33,562 nucleotides of DNA from assembly GCF_000375405.1 (NCBI RefSeq), contig NZ_AQWS01000029.1, positions 121-33,682 of the forward strand, read 5' to 3'. The notes under the pieces are model-generated. The model did not search any database and had not been told where the DNA came from. It saw nothing but the letters and a program-made list of their open reading frames with translations. This document shows, piece by piece, positions 1-8,065 of the stretch; the stretch's first letter is position 1, and every line of letters begins with the position of its first letter. Position numbers and translations under genes: made by a program. This DNA comes from Bacteroides propionicifaciens DSM 19291 = JCM 14649. GTDB lineage: Bacteria; Bacteroidota; Bacteroidia; Bacteroidales; Bacteroidaceae.

Positions 1-310
1 CATTTATATTACAAAAGCAATAAACATTCTTAATACTTACAATAAAGATCTCCAATTATTCATCATATTTAGCATGTCCGTAAACAAAACTAAAGTCCAA
101 TAAACTGTAAGAAATTTATAATCTTAACGGGATGATTGAGATAAAGTGTTCCAATTGCTATAGATTAGTGCAATATTATAACATGATCCAGCTTGCTCAA
201 AAATACGTTTATTCCACTTTACAATATATCGTGGAGAATTCTCAATAAACTTAAAACTCAAAGCTTTTAATACTGAATTAATCTAGAATAACTCAGAGAT
301 GTTAGCACAT
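1..310. other. AT-rich non-coding left flank
   Basis: I see no convincing gene in this stretch. It is strongly AT-rich and has stops in all frames. Two minus-strand matches to the TAnnTTTG -7 consensus occur (reverse complements at 85-92 and 198-205), but neither has a good TTTG element about 20 bp upstream. They could be chance hits or serve a gene beyond the left edge. A 10-bp palindrome, GAGAATTCTC, is present near 234-243. Confidence 0.6.
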
Positions 311-353
311 AAAAAAACCACCCCCTACAAACAAAAAAGTTTATAGGGGGTGG
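311..353 (-). terminator. Rho-independent terminator of dnaK
   Basis: The arm CCACCCCCTACAAAC at 318-332 pairs with 339-353 across an A6 loop, with one mismatch in 15. Read on the minus strand, the hairpin is followed by seven T residues (311-317). It lies 35 bp after the dnaK stop codon. Confidence 0.85.
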
Positions 354-387
354 GTTATATTATTTAGTAATCGATATGAATCGACTC

Positions 388-2289
388 TTATTTTACTTCT
401 TCAAAGTCAGCATCTTGGATATTATCTCCTTGATCTTTAGCATCACTACCTTGAGCTTGGTCAGCACCTGGCTGTTCTGCTCCTGGTTGACCAGTTTGAG
501 CATACATCTCAGCACTTGCAGCTTGGAATGCTGTGTTTACTTCAGCAATACCAGCATCGATGGCAGCAATATCTTGAGCTTTGTGAGCTTCTTTTAGTTT
601 TGCTAATGCATCTTCGATTGGAGCTTTTTTGTCTGCAGGAAGTTTATCACCTAGCTCAGTTAGCTGAGTTTCAGTTTGGAAGATAACACTGTCTGCTTGG
701 TTAAGCTTGTCAATCTTTTCACGTTCTTTTTTGTCTGCATCAGCATTTGCTTCAGCCTCAGCTTTCATCTTTTCGATCTCTTCTTTGCTTAAGCCAGAAG
801 AAGCTTCAATACGGATTGATTGCTCTTTACCTGTTGCTTTATCTTTAGCCGATACTTTCAAGATACCGTTGGCATCAATATCAAAACTAACTTCAATTTG
901 AGGTACACCACGACGTGCTGGAGCAAGTCCTGTTAAGTTAAAGTTACCAATTGTTTTGTTTTGGTTAGCCATTGGTCTCTCACCCTGAATTACATGGATA
1001 GTAACTTCAGTTTGATTATCAGCCGCAGTACTAAATACTTCTGTTTTCTTACAAGGAATAGTAGTGTTTGATTCGATCAATTTAGTCATTACACCACCCA
1101 TTGTTTCAATACCCATTGAAAGCGGAGTAACATCTAGAAGAACTACACCCTTGATTTCGTCTGTAAGAACAGCACCTTGAACAGCAGCACCAATTGCAAC
1201 AACCTCATCAGGGTTAACACCTTTTGAAGGAGCTTTACCGAAGAAGTCTTCTACAATTTTTTGGATTGCTGGGATACGTGTTGAACCACCTACCAAGATA
1301 ACTTCATCAATGTCAGCATTACTTAAACCAGCATCGCTCATTGCTTTTTTACATGGCTCAAGACAAGCTTGAATCAATTTGTGTGCTAATGCCTCGAATT
1401 GTGCACGAGTAATCGTTTTTACTAAGTGTTTTGGCACACCATCAACTGGCATAATGTATGGCAAGTTGATTTCTGTTGAAGTAGCAGAAGATAATTCAAC
1501 CTTTGCTTTTTCAGCAGCTTCTTTCAAACGTTGAAGAGCCATTGGATCTTTTTTCAAGTCGGCACCTTCTTCTTTTTTGAATTCTTCAGCAAGCCAATCG
1601 ATGATTACTTGGTCAAAGTCATCACCACCAAGGTGAGTATCACCATTTGTTGACAACACTTCGAAAACACCACCACCGAACTCAAGCACTGAGATATCAA
1701 ATGTACCACCACCAAGGTCGAAAACCGCAATTTTCATGTCTTTGTGTTGTTTTTCGATACCGTAAGCAAGAGCTGCAGCCGTTGGCTCGTTAACAATACG
1801 CTTTACCTCTAAACCTGCAATTTGACCTGCCTCTTTAGTTGCTTGACGTTGTGAGTCTGAGAAATAAGCAGGTACTGTAATAACAGCTTCTGTTACCTCT
1901 TGACCTAAATAGTCTTCAGCTGTTTTCTTCATTTTTTGAAGAATCATTGCTGAAATTTCTTGTGGAGTATAAAGACGACCGTCAATATCTACACGTGGAG
2001 TACCATTCTCATCCACTACTTTATAAGGTACACGACCAACTTCTTGTTGAACTTGTGCCCAATTTTCACCCATAAATCTCTTGATAGAAGAAATTGTTCT
2101 TTCAGGGTTTGTAATAGCTTGACGTTTTGCAGGATCACCCACTTTTCTTTCGCCACCATCAATAAATGCGACAACTGAAGGAGTTGTTCTTTTACCTTCG
2201 CTGTTTGTAATTACTACAGGTTCGTTTCCTTCAAAAACGGAAACACATGAGTTTGTAGTTCCTAAATCGATTCCGATTATTTTTCCCAT
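388..2289 (-). CDS. dnaK: Molecular chaperone DnaK (Hsp70)
   Basis: Cytosolic ATP-dependent Hsp70 chaperone that binds unfolded peptides together with DnaJ and GrpE. The 633-aa length matches bacterial DnaK. The N-terminal ATPase domain has the phosphate-1 motif [10 protein letters not shown] (residues 7-16), the phosphate-2 motif DLGGGTFD (191-198) and the adenosine-binding [10 protein letters not shown] near 338-347. The substrate-binding domain follows, then a helical lid rich in K, E and A, and a Gln/Gly/Asp-rich tail ending in DADFEEVK, close to the usual EEVK-type ending. The start is the ATG giving [10 protein letters not shown]. It is monocistronic: a terminator follows, and the divergent upstream gene is 265 bp away. 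dnaJ and grpE are not adjacent. No CIRCE element was found upstream. A cluster of TGTCAG repeats there may be regulatory. Confidence 0.98.
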   Translation of the reverse strand: MGKIIGIDLGTTNSCVSVFEGNEPVVITNSEGKRTTPSVVAFIDGGERKVGDPAKRQAITNPERTISSIKRFMGENWAQVQQEVGRVPYKVVDENGTPRVDIDGRLYTPQEISAMILQKMKKTAEDYLGQEVTEAVITVPAYFSDSQRQATKEAGQIAGLEVKRIVNEPTAAALAYGIEKQHKDMKIAVFDLGGGTFDISVLEFGGGVFEVLSTNGDTHLGGDDFDQVIIDWLAEEFKKEEGADLKKDPMALQRLKEAAEKAKVELSSATSTEINLPYIMPVDGVPKHLVKTITRAQFEALAHKLIQACLEPCKKAMSDAGLSNADIDEVILVGGSTRIPAIQKIVEDFFGKAPSKGVNPDEVVAIGAAVQGAVLTDEIKGVVLLDVTPLSMGIETMGGVMTKLIESNTTIPCKKTEVFSTAADNQTEVTIHVIQGERPMANQNKTIGNFNLTGLAPARRGVPQIEVSFDIDANGILKVSAKDKATGKEQSIRIEASSGLSKEEIEKMKAEAEANADADKKEREKIDKLNQADSVIFQTETQLTELGDKLPADKKAPIEDALAKLKEAHKAQDIAAIDAGIAEVNTAFQAASAEMYAQTGQPGAEQPGADQAQGSDAKDQGDNIQDADFEEVK

Positions 2290-2421
2290 ATCTATAATTC
2301 TATTTTAATTTTTAATTATTCAACTTCAAATTGCCACTGCTTTACAAGTAGTCTTGAAGATTTAGTAGCAACACCCATTAAAAAAGCAAAGGTTGTGCCA
2401 TAAATTTCACCTGCTCTTATC

Positions 2422-2473
2422 TGTCATTTTATCTGTCGAAATGTCAGATTAACTCTGGTTTTGTCAGATTAGA
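2422..2473. promoter_or_regulatory. TGTC/TGTCAG repeat cluster upstream of dnaK
   Basis: TGTC occurs four times in 44 bp, at 2422, 2434, 2442 and 2462. The last two lie in TGTCAGATTAAC (2442-2453) and TGTCAGATTAGA (2462-2473), exactly 20 bp apart, about two helical turns. A near-identical 12-mer, TGTCAGACTAAC, lies upstream of clpB at 13589-13600. I infer a shared stress-response operator. It lies between divergent genes, so it could also act on the plus-strand binding-protein gene. Confidence 0.4.
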
Positions 2474-2491
2474 CGCGAAATCAAGTGTCTA

Positions 2492-2525
2492 TTTCGTCTT
2501 ACTCCTACACAATTTATTATCTTTG
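2492..2525 (+). promoter_or_regulatory. Putative Bacteroidetes promoter of the binding-protein gene
   Basis: The -7 element TATCTTTG at 2518-2525 matches TAnnTTTG exactly. An imperfect -33 element, TTTC, sits at 2492-2495 with a 22-bp spacer. The predicted start near 2531 gives a short 5' UTR before the ATG at 2555. Confidence 0.5.
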
Positions 2526-2554
2526 ACTTTCAAATCAATAACTAGCTATCGATT

Positions 2555-3694
2555 ATGAAATTCAATAAGATTCTATTACTATTAACCCTATTGAGCATCA
2601 CAGCCCTACAAGCTTGCAAGCAAACTAAAACGGCTGATAACCACCCAAAAGAGAGTAATAAAACACTTAAACATGCCGAACTGTTCAGCATCGACTCTAC
2701 TTCTGATGAGTTCACCAAAGTGACTGTCTATAATCCGTGGGATAATCAATCGATACATAGCATTTACTATTTGACACGCAACAAAGAGACCCAAACCCCT
2801 GAAGATGGGCTACGCGTAGAAATACCACTCAAAGAAATCGTAACAACTTCTGCAACGCAGGTTGGTTTTCTGAGTTTACTCAACGAATTAAATAAGATCA
2901 AGGGAATAACGGATATTAACTATGTATATAACCCCTACTTACTTGAACAATATCGAAATAAGAATATTCAAGACCTAGGAGAGTCGTTTAATATCAATAC
3001 CGAAAAACTCTTAATGCTCAACCCTGAAGTCATTTTTACCACAGCTTTTAATGGAGATCAATCAGAAGGTGACAAAATGAAGCGTCTCAACCAGAAACCT
3101 ATATACAATATTGAGTGGCAAGAGAAGTCACTACTGGGTCGTGCTGAATGGATTAAATTCATGGGAGCTTTCTTTGATAAGAACGAAATGGCAGATAGCA
3201 TATTCAATGATATTGAGGCCAATTATAATCAAGCGAAGCAGATTGTGGCTTATGTAGAAAAAAAGCCTACAATTTTATCAGGACAAGACTTTAGAGGTAC
3301 ATGGTCGTTACCCTCTGGAAGCAGCTATGCCGCTCAACTCTTTAAAGATGCCAAAGTGGACTACCACTATAAGAACGATAGTACCTACCAAGGAAGCATA
3401 CCCTCTTCAATCGAAGAAGCACTAGTCTATTTTCACGATGCAGATTTATGGATTAACGTACAAGCCAAAAGCATAGAGGAGTTAGAAAAAGAGAACAGCA
3501 AATACAAACTATTCATAGCCTTTAAGAATAAGAATGTATACAATAATAACAAACGGTCTAATCCAGTAGGTGGAAACGACTATTGGGAATCGGGAATAGC
3601 ACGTCCCGACTTATTGTTAAAGGATCTGATCAAGATTGCCCACCCCACCTTATTAGAGGATTATGAGCTTACTTACACCGAAAAACTCAACTAA
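2555..3694 (+). CDS. Lipoprotein ABC substrate-binding protein (siderophore/haem/cobamide type)
   Basis: Predicted periplasmic lipoprotein of the TroA-like class III binding-protein family, which delivers iron chelates, haem or cobamides to FecCD-type permeases. The first 20 residues form a lipoprotein signal with lipobox LQAC (Cys21). The rest of the 379 aa carries the family's two-lobe pattern, including 'LNPEVIFTTAFNG' in the first lobe and the long helix 'DSIFNDIEANYNQAKQ' linking the lobes. Its stop overlaps the start of the permease gene (TAATG), so the two are translationally coupled. The ligand cannot be read from sequence. No Fur box or cobalamin riboswitch was recognised upstream. 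No ATPase gene follows the permease, so the transporter must borrow one. Confidence 0.85.
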   Translation: MKFNKILLLLTLLSITALQACKQTKTADNHPKESNKTLKHAELFSIDSTSDEFTKVTVYNPWDNQSIHSIYYLTRNKETQTPEDGLRVEIPLKEIVTTSATQVGFLSLLNELNKIKGITDINYVYNPYLLEQYRNKNIQDLGESFNINTEKLLMLNPEVIFTTAFNGDQSEGDKMKRLNQKPIYNIEWQEKSLLGRAEWIKFMGAFFDKNEMADSIFNDIEANYNQAKQIVAYVEKKPTILSGQDFRGTWSLPSGSSYAAQLFKDAKVDYHYKNDSTYQGSIPSSIEEALVYFHDADLWINVQAKSIEELEKENSKYKLFIAFKNKNVYNNNKRSNPVGGNDYWESGIARPDLLLKDLIKIAHPTLLEDYELTYTEKLN

Positions 3695-4680
3695 TGCACA
3701 CTCGTAAGTTTATTCTGCTGGCAATCCTGTGTTTAATAGCCTTTATTGCCGATATCGCTTTGGGTAGCGTCACCATTGCCCCCAAGGAAATATATCATGC
3801 ACTGTTTGTTGACAACCAATCAATATTTTATCAGATTATTCTGAACCATAGGCTCCCCAAAGCCATTACAGCACTGCTCATTGGTAGTTCATTGTCGGTA
3901 GCAGGATTACTCATGCAAACGCTTTTTAGAAATCCACTAGCTGGTCCAGATGTTTTGGGTATCAATTCGGGGGCAAGCTTAGGTGTTGCTCTACTGACAC
4001 TTGGAGGGGCAAGCATCCCCATGCTTATTGGAAATAGTTATGCACAAGTCATCGCTGCCATACTTGGTGCAATACTCATTTTAGCTTTGGTCCTATTGAC
4101 CTCTACAAAAGTTAAGAATACAGTATCACTATTAATCGTGGGAGTAATGTTCGGATACTTTACGAGCTCTATTGTGAGCATACTACAAAACCTAAGCAAT
4201 CCTGATACCCTTAAATTATTTATTACCTGGACCTTCGGTAGCCTGTCAGCTGTAGGTTGGGATCAGCTACAGGTTTTAGCCCCAGTTCTGATCCTTGCGG
4301 TACTCTTGGCACTCTTGATTGTAAAGCCTCTAAATGCTTTTCTACTCGGCAGTCAGTATGCTAAGGGATTGGGAGTTTCAATCGACAGAACTCGCCTACA
4401 GATTATTCTCATTACTTCAATCCTAGCGGGTACAGCTACTGCCTTTACGGGGCCAATTGGCTTTATTGGCATTACAATCCCTCATATAGCAAGAGGATTA
4501 TTTAAAACTTCAAATCATAAAATAATACTACCCGCATCGGTTATTTGTGGAGCAACTGTCTTGCTTATTTGCGATATCATTTCGCAAATGCCAAGCTTCA
4601 ACACCACGCTACCCATTAATGCAGTAACCTCACTCTTTGGCGCTCCTATTATCCTTTGGATATTACTCCGTAAGAGATAA
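3694..4680 (+). CDS. FecCD-family ABC transporter permease
   Basis: Inner-membrane permease of the FecCD/BtuC family (328 aa, about 10 transmembrane helices), partner of the upstream binding protein for import of an iron chelate or cobamide. Family hallmarks are the stretch 'LPKAITALLIGSSLSVAGL', the segment 'RNPLAGPDVLGINSGASLG' near residues 88-106, and 'GFIGITIPHIAR' near 256-267, which belongs to the ATPase-coupling region. The ATG overlaps the preceding stop by one base, which fixes the start. The gene ends at a convergent terminator. The usual third gene, a FepC/BtuD-like ATPase, is missing from the unit. Confidence 0.9.
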   Translation: MHTRKFILLAILCLIAFIADIALGSVTIAPKEIYHALFVDNQSIFYQIILNHRLPKAITALLIGSSLSVAGLLMQTLFRNPLAGPDVLGINSGASLGVALLTLGGASIPMLIGNSYAQVIAAILGAILILALVLLTSTKVKNTVSLLIVGVMFGYFTSSIVSILQNLSNPDTLKLFITWTFGSLSAVGWDQLQVLAPVLILAVLLALLIVKPLNAFLLGSQYAKGLGVSIDRTRLQIILITSILAGTATAFTGPIGFIGITIPHIARGLFKTSNHKIILPASVICGATVLLICDIISQMPSFNTTLPINAVTSLFGAPIILWILLRKR

Positions 4681-4683
4681 AAA

Positions 4684-4716
4684 AACGCCTCAGCCAAGTA
4701 GGCTAAGACGCTTTTT
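4684..4716. terminator. Bidirectional terminator between convergent genes
   Basis: Imperfect 10-bp stem, CGCCTCAGCC (4686-4695) with GGCTAAGACG (4701-4710), with a 5-nt loop and two mismatches. It is flanked by A5 on the left and T5 on the right, so it can work in both directions. It lies between the FecCD permease (+) and the META lipoprotein (-). Confidence 0.75.
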
Positions 4717-4739
4717 ATATTTATTATAGACTGTGACTA

Positions 4740-5555
4740 TTATTTCTGTGTCTTCAAGAAGTCTTCTTTAACTAGCTTCATAAGTTCTTTACCCTCTTTA
4801 TCATAGAAATAAAGATAAACACCTGAGGGTAATAAATCGTAAGAGTAAACCTCTCCATAGGCTTTTAAAACCTTGTCTTCAAGCTCCATACGATCGCAAA
4901 ACATTCTAGTGACGGCTAGATTCGGGAAAGTGATAGAATGAGTTACCCCATCTACAACTACAAACCCACCATTTAATCGATTACAACCAGCTTCTCCACT
5001 TACATGTTTCTGAGCAACATCAATATCAAGAGTAAGCAATATGCTATCCTTGTTAAGCTCTTCTTCTCCAAGCTCCTCAATAACCCAAGTTCCGTTCAGT
5101 TTTACAATATCTTCTTTCAACTCTCGTTTGTCTAAAATAGCAATAGCCTTAGAATCTTCGCCATACAGTGCTATTTGATTGCTTGTTAAGAACTTATAAG
5201 ACTTAACAAGTTCGAGCATTTTTGTAACCTTATTTTCTAGCTCCATATCAGGGCACATCATCATGGTTGCACCCAACTGGCCAAAACTAAGCTTACCCGG
5301 CTCTGCCGATTCATAAACACCCATAATGCGATTACAACCACTAAAGCCATAAACTGATTTTTTGGATACATTAAAACCAATATAAGGAGCTCGTTGGTGG
5401 TCAGCAGGTACCAAATTCTCACCATTCAATTTTGAAATACTCCATTCTCCCTGCAAAGATTCCGTTTCAGGAGACACCGTTTTTGAGGATTTACAAGATT
5501 GCAAAGCCACTGCTGACAAGACAACTATCATTAATGTTCTAAATACTTTCTTCAT
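4740..5555 (-). CDS. META-domain lipoprotein, two tandem META (DUF306/HslJ-like) domains
   Basis: Predicted lipoprotein (271 aa, lipobox LQSC with Cys21) made of two META domains, the family of E. coli HslJ, an outer-membrane-associated protein linked to novobiocin resistance. Each domain begins with 'L.G.W.I..L' and has the pattern GCNR...G followed by M.C..ME.E.KV. In domain 1 these are 'FSGCNRIMGVY' and 'MMMCPDMELENKV'; in domain 2 'AGCNRLNGGF' and 'RMFCDRMELEDKV'. The biochemical function is unknown. The gene 191 bp upstream on the same strand is a full-length paralogue, so the pair arose by tandem duplication. The intervening DNA holds a terminator and hairpins, so the two may be transcribed separately. 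Confidence 0.85.
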   Translation of the reverse strand: MKKVFRTLMIVVLSAVALQSCKSSKTVSPETESLQGEWSISKLNGENLVPADHQRAPYIGFNVSKKSVYGFSGCNRIMGVYESAEPGKLSFGQLGATMMMCPDMELENKVTKMLELVKSYKFLTSNQIALYGEDSKAIAILDKRELKEDIVKLNGTWVIEELGEEELNKDSILLTLDIDVAQKHVSGEAGCNRLNGGFVVVDGVTHSITFPNLAVTRMFCDRMELEDKVLKAYGEVYSYDLLPSGVYLYFYDKEGKELMKLVKEDFLKTQK

Positions 5556-5582
5556 AATTTTATAAGTTTTAAAATATGTATT

Positions 5583-5606
5583 CTACTCGGTTAAATAACC
5601 AAGTAG
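5583..5606. repeat. Hairpin in the 5' flank of the META lipoprotein gene
   Basis: CTACTCGGTT (5583-5592) pairs with AACCAAGTAG (5597-5606) around a 4-nt loop with one mismatch. The same left arm, CTACTCG, is also perfectly complementary to CGAGTAG at 5652-5658, so two mutually exclusive folds are possible. It lies 28 nt upstream of the minus-strand start at 5555. Its role is unknown. Confidence 0.4.
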
Positions 5607-5645
5607 CTCGAATACTGCATAAAGCATGTAAAAATATTACACTAT

Positions 5646-5684
5646 AAAAAACGAGTAGGTCGTAGTATGCAAACCTCCTAGTCG
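5646..5684 (-). terminator. Possible terminator of the 5747-6547 lipoprotein gene
   Basis: On the minus strand CGACTAGG (5684-5677) can pair with CCTACTCG (5659-5652), 7 of 8 positions, and is followed by TTTTTT (5651-5646). The loop is long (17 nt), so confidence is moderate. The arms lie within the intergenic repeat at 5651-5701. Confidence 0.45.
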
Positions 5685-5701
5685 TTTAGGTGGTACAACT
5701 A
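5651..5701. repeat. Intergenic repeat element, copy A
   Basis: This 51-nt segment aligns without gaps to 19387-19437 with 37 identities (about 73%). Both copies lie in gene-free DNA. Copy A also contains an 8-bp inverted repeat, CTCCTAGT (5675-5682) with ACTAGGAG (5698-5705). The element type is not recognised. Confidence 0.5.
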
Positions 5702-5746
5702 GGAGACTTTAGGTGAGGATTAGCCGACGACAAAACCAATAGGGGT

Positions 5747-6547
5747 TTAGTCTTCGACTATATTTTTATTCAGCTGCATTATTTCTAATCCAGCCTCATC
5801 CAAAAGAATCATTTTTTTACCATCGGGCGTTAAAGAATAGGTATAGACTTCACTTAAGGTCTTTAATACTTTCCCTTCGAGTTCCAAATTAGGACAAGCC
5901 ATACGTGTCACAGCAATATTTGAAAACTCTATAGAACGAACCACATCTTTCTTGGCCAAGATATTGCCCACCATACGGTTACAACCTGCATTACCTGTTA
6001 TTTTTTTTTCATCAACGTTAAGCTCAATAAAAGGTCTAGGATCAACATTTACAGGTTCACTATTAATCTTTTCAATCTCCCAAACTCCAGCAACTGGAGC
6101 TAGGTTCTCAATTTGGGGTTTTATTCCTAAGACTGCGATTGGTTTAGAGCCCTTTCCATAAAACAGAATATTATCATTCTCAAACTTAAATGATTTGACC
6201 TGCGCAAGCATGTCAAGAACTTTTTGTTCTACTGCCATGTCTGGACACATCATCATGGTTACGCCCATTTGGCCAAAACTTATTTTATTGCGACTTCCCA
6301 GCATATAACCACCCATAATACGATTACAACCACTAGAGCCATAAACTCGTCTGTCCTCGGGATTAAAACCAATGTAAGGGAAAGGTTGATGCTCGGCGGG
6401 GACTAAGCTTTCTCCATTGATTTCAATGATGTTCCACTCGCCCTGAAGAGCTGATACAGGATTAATCCCTGCTTGAGAAGTTTTACAGGCATGCAGAGCT
6501 AAAATAGCAAAAGCAACCGCTATAACTGACATAAATATTCTTTTCAT
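5747..6547 (-). CDS. META-domain lipoprotein, two tandem META domains (paralogue)
   Basis: Paralogue of the 4740-5555 product: 266 aa, lipobox LHAC with Cys21, and two META (DUF306) domains. Domain 1 has 'SSGCNRIMGGY' and 'MMMCPDMAVEQKVL'; domain 2 has 'NAGCNRMVGN' and 'RMACPNLELEGKVL'. Both proteins share the unusual 'VPAEHQPFPYIGFN'/'VPADHQRAPYIGFN' segment after the first strand, so they come from duplication of an already two-domain gene. Predicted to sit in the envelope; the function is not known. A transcript would read away from the divergent polyamine-recA operon. Confidence 0.85.
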   Translation of the reverse strand: MKRIFMSVIAVAFAILALHACKTSQAGINPVSALQGEWNIIEINGESLVPAEHQPFPYIGFNPEDRRVYGSSGCNRIMGGYMLGSRNKISFGQMGVTMMMCPDMAVEQKVLDMLAQVKSFKFENDNILFYGKGSKPIAVLGIKPQIENLAPVAGVWEIEKINSEPVNVDPRPFIELNVDEKKITGNAGCNRMVGNILAKKDVVRSIEFSNIAVTRMACPNLELEGKVLKTLSEVYTYSLTPDGKKMILLDEAGLEIMQLNKNIVED

Positions 6548-6871
6548 AATCTCGATAACTTTAATTACTTTCTAATATGCTAAATTAATGATCATACAAT
6601 CAGCTCATGTTGCTCATAGTTATATTTAGACAACATGCGAACTACTGAGTCCTAAAGAAGAGCATTAGAAGACAATAGATTATCCGAGCAAGCCCAATAT
6701 TTAAATAAAACATTTATAGACCAATTAATGTTTAAAACATCACAGCCTATCTTTTTGGGGATCAGATACAGAATAAAATGAACTCCTTCTTTATAAGTAG
6801 AACTGAAAATATTCTTGTATATTTGCTGTAGAAACTTTAATAATTTATAACCCTCTAAATCACAAATAAAA
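6548..6871. other. Divergent intergenic region
   Basis: A gene-free spacer of 324 bp between the META lipoprotein (-) and the polyamine dehydrogenase (+). It holds a plus-strand promoter match at 6818-6825, a perfect 13-nt palindrome ATGTTTAAAACAT (6728-6740), and a 7-bp inverted repeat CATGTTG/CAACATG (6606-6612 and 6631-6637). No credible small ORF was found. Confidence 0.5.
6818..6825 (+). promoter_or_regulatory. -7 element of the polyamine-bcp-recA operon
   Basis: TATATTTG matches TAnnTTTG exactly, 47 bp upstream of the ATG at 6872. There is no clear TTTG element at the -33 position; the region reads TTCTTTATA. The spacing gives a plausible 5' UTR of about 40 nt. Confidence 0.45.
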
Positions 6872-8065
6872 ATGGGTAGAGTCCTTATTATTGGTGCTGG
6901 TGGTGTAGGAACCGTAGTAGCACACAAAGTGGCACAAAACGCCAATATTTTCACTGATATAATGATTGCTAGCCGTACTAAATCAAAATGTGATGATATA
7001 GTAAAGGCTATTGGCAATCCAGCTATAAAGACTGCTGCGGTAGATGCAGATAACGTAAAAGAGCTTGTAGAATTATTCAATTCTTTTAAGCCAGAGATCG
7101 TAATCAACGTTGCACTTCCTTACCAGGATCTTACGATAATGGATGCTTGTTTAGAAGCTGGAGTCAACTACTTGGATACTGCTAACTACGAACCTATCGA
7201 TGAAGCAAAATACCAATACAGCTGGCAATGGGCATATCACGACAGATTTGAGAAAGCTGGTTTAACAGCAATTCTTGGCTGTGGTTTTGACCCAGGGGTT
7301 ACTGGAGTTTATACAGCTTATGCTGCAAAACACCATTTCGACGAAATGCACTATTTGGATATTGTTGACTGCAATGCAGGTGATCACCACAAGGCTTTTG
7401 CAACAAACTTTAATCCTGAAATTAATATTCGCGAGATTACTCAGAAAGGAAGATACTTTGAAAACGGTAAATGGGTTGAAACAGAACCGTTGTCAATTAA
7501 TCAAGCTATTACCTACCCTAATGTAGGTCCTAAAGATTCTTACCTACTCTACCACGAGGAGTTGGAGTCGCTTGTTAAAAACTTCCCAACACTAAAACGT
7601 GCTCGCTTCTGGATGACTTTTGGCCAAGAGTATTTGACTCACCTTCGAGTGATCCAAAACATCGGTATGTCTAGCATTAAGCCTATTAAGTTCCAAGGTC
7701 AAGACATTGTTCCTATTCAGTTCTTAAAGGCTGTACTTCCTAATCCACAAGATTTAGGCGAAAACTACACTGGTGAAACTTCTATCGGTTGCCGCATTCG
7801 TGGTATTAAAGATGGTAAAGATGTTACCTATTACGTTTACAACAACTGTAGCCATAAAGCTGCATATGAAGAAACAGGTATGCAAGGTGTTAGTTACACA
7901 ACAGGTGTACCAGCTACCATTGGTGCAATGATGTTTATGCAAGGACTATGGAAAAAACCAGGTGTATTTAACGTTGAAGAGTTTAATCCAGATCCATTTA
8001 TGGAGCAATTAAATAAACAAGGCTTACCATGGCACGAGCAATTTAATATTGACTTAGAGTTATGA
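6872..8065 (+). CDS. Carboxynorspermidine/carboxyspermidine dehydrogenase (saccharopine dehydrogenase-like)
   Basis: Cytosolic NADPH-dependent enzyme that condenses aspartate semialdehyde with a diamine to form carboxynorspermidine or carboxyspermidine, the alternative spermidine route used by many Bacteroidetes and Campylobacter. The 397-aa protein starts with a Rossmann fold, VLIIGAGGVGTVVAHKVA (residues 4-21). It then has the saccharopine-dehydrogenase-like segments 'NVALPYQDLTIMDACLEAGV' and 'GCGFDPGVTGVYTAYA', and a C-terminal 'TTGVPATIGAMMF'. It is first in an operon: its last codon overlaps the bcp start (ATGA, 4 bp), with recA next. The matching carboxyspermidine decarboxylase is not in the window. 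Substrate choice (putrescine or diaminopropane) cannot be decided here. A lysine-pathway saccharopine dehydrogenase is less likely. Confidence 0.85.
   Translation: MGRVLIIGAGGVGTVVAHKVAQNANIFTDIMIASRTKSKCDDIVKAIGNPAIKTAAVDADNVKELVELFNSFKPEIVINVALPYQDLTIMDACLEAGVNYLDTANYEPIDEAKYQYSWQWAYHDRFEKAGLTAILGCGFDPGVTGVYTAYAAKHHFDEMHYLDIVDCNAGDHHKAFATNFNPEINIREITQKGRYFENGKWVETEPLSINQAITYPNVGPKDSYLLYHEELESLVKNFPTLKRARFWMTFGQEYLTHLRVIQNIGMSSIKPIKFQGQDIVPIQFLKAVLPNPQDLGENYTGETSIGCRIRGIKDGKDVTYYVYNNCSHKAAYEETGMQGVSYTTGVPATIGAMMFMQGLWKKPGVFNVEEFNPDPFMEQLNKQGLPWHEQFNIDLEL

Noticed and set aside
2290-2554. CIRCE element for HrcA control of dnaK
   Set aside because: The TTAGCACTC-N9-GAGTGCTAA repeat is absent. 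The inverted repeat near 2420-2450 has a different sequence.
2400-2554. Cobalamin or other riboswitch before the binding-protein gene
   Set aside because: No B12-box or other conserved core was recognised, and the predicted transcript start leaves only about 25 nt of leader.
6652-7107. Minus-strand 151-aa reading frame across the start of the polyamine dehydrogenase gene
   Set aside because: It is antisense to a clear gene's Rossmann fold, has low-complexity composition and no recognisable motif, so it is a shadow frame.
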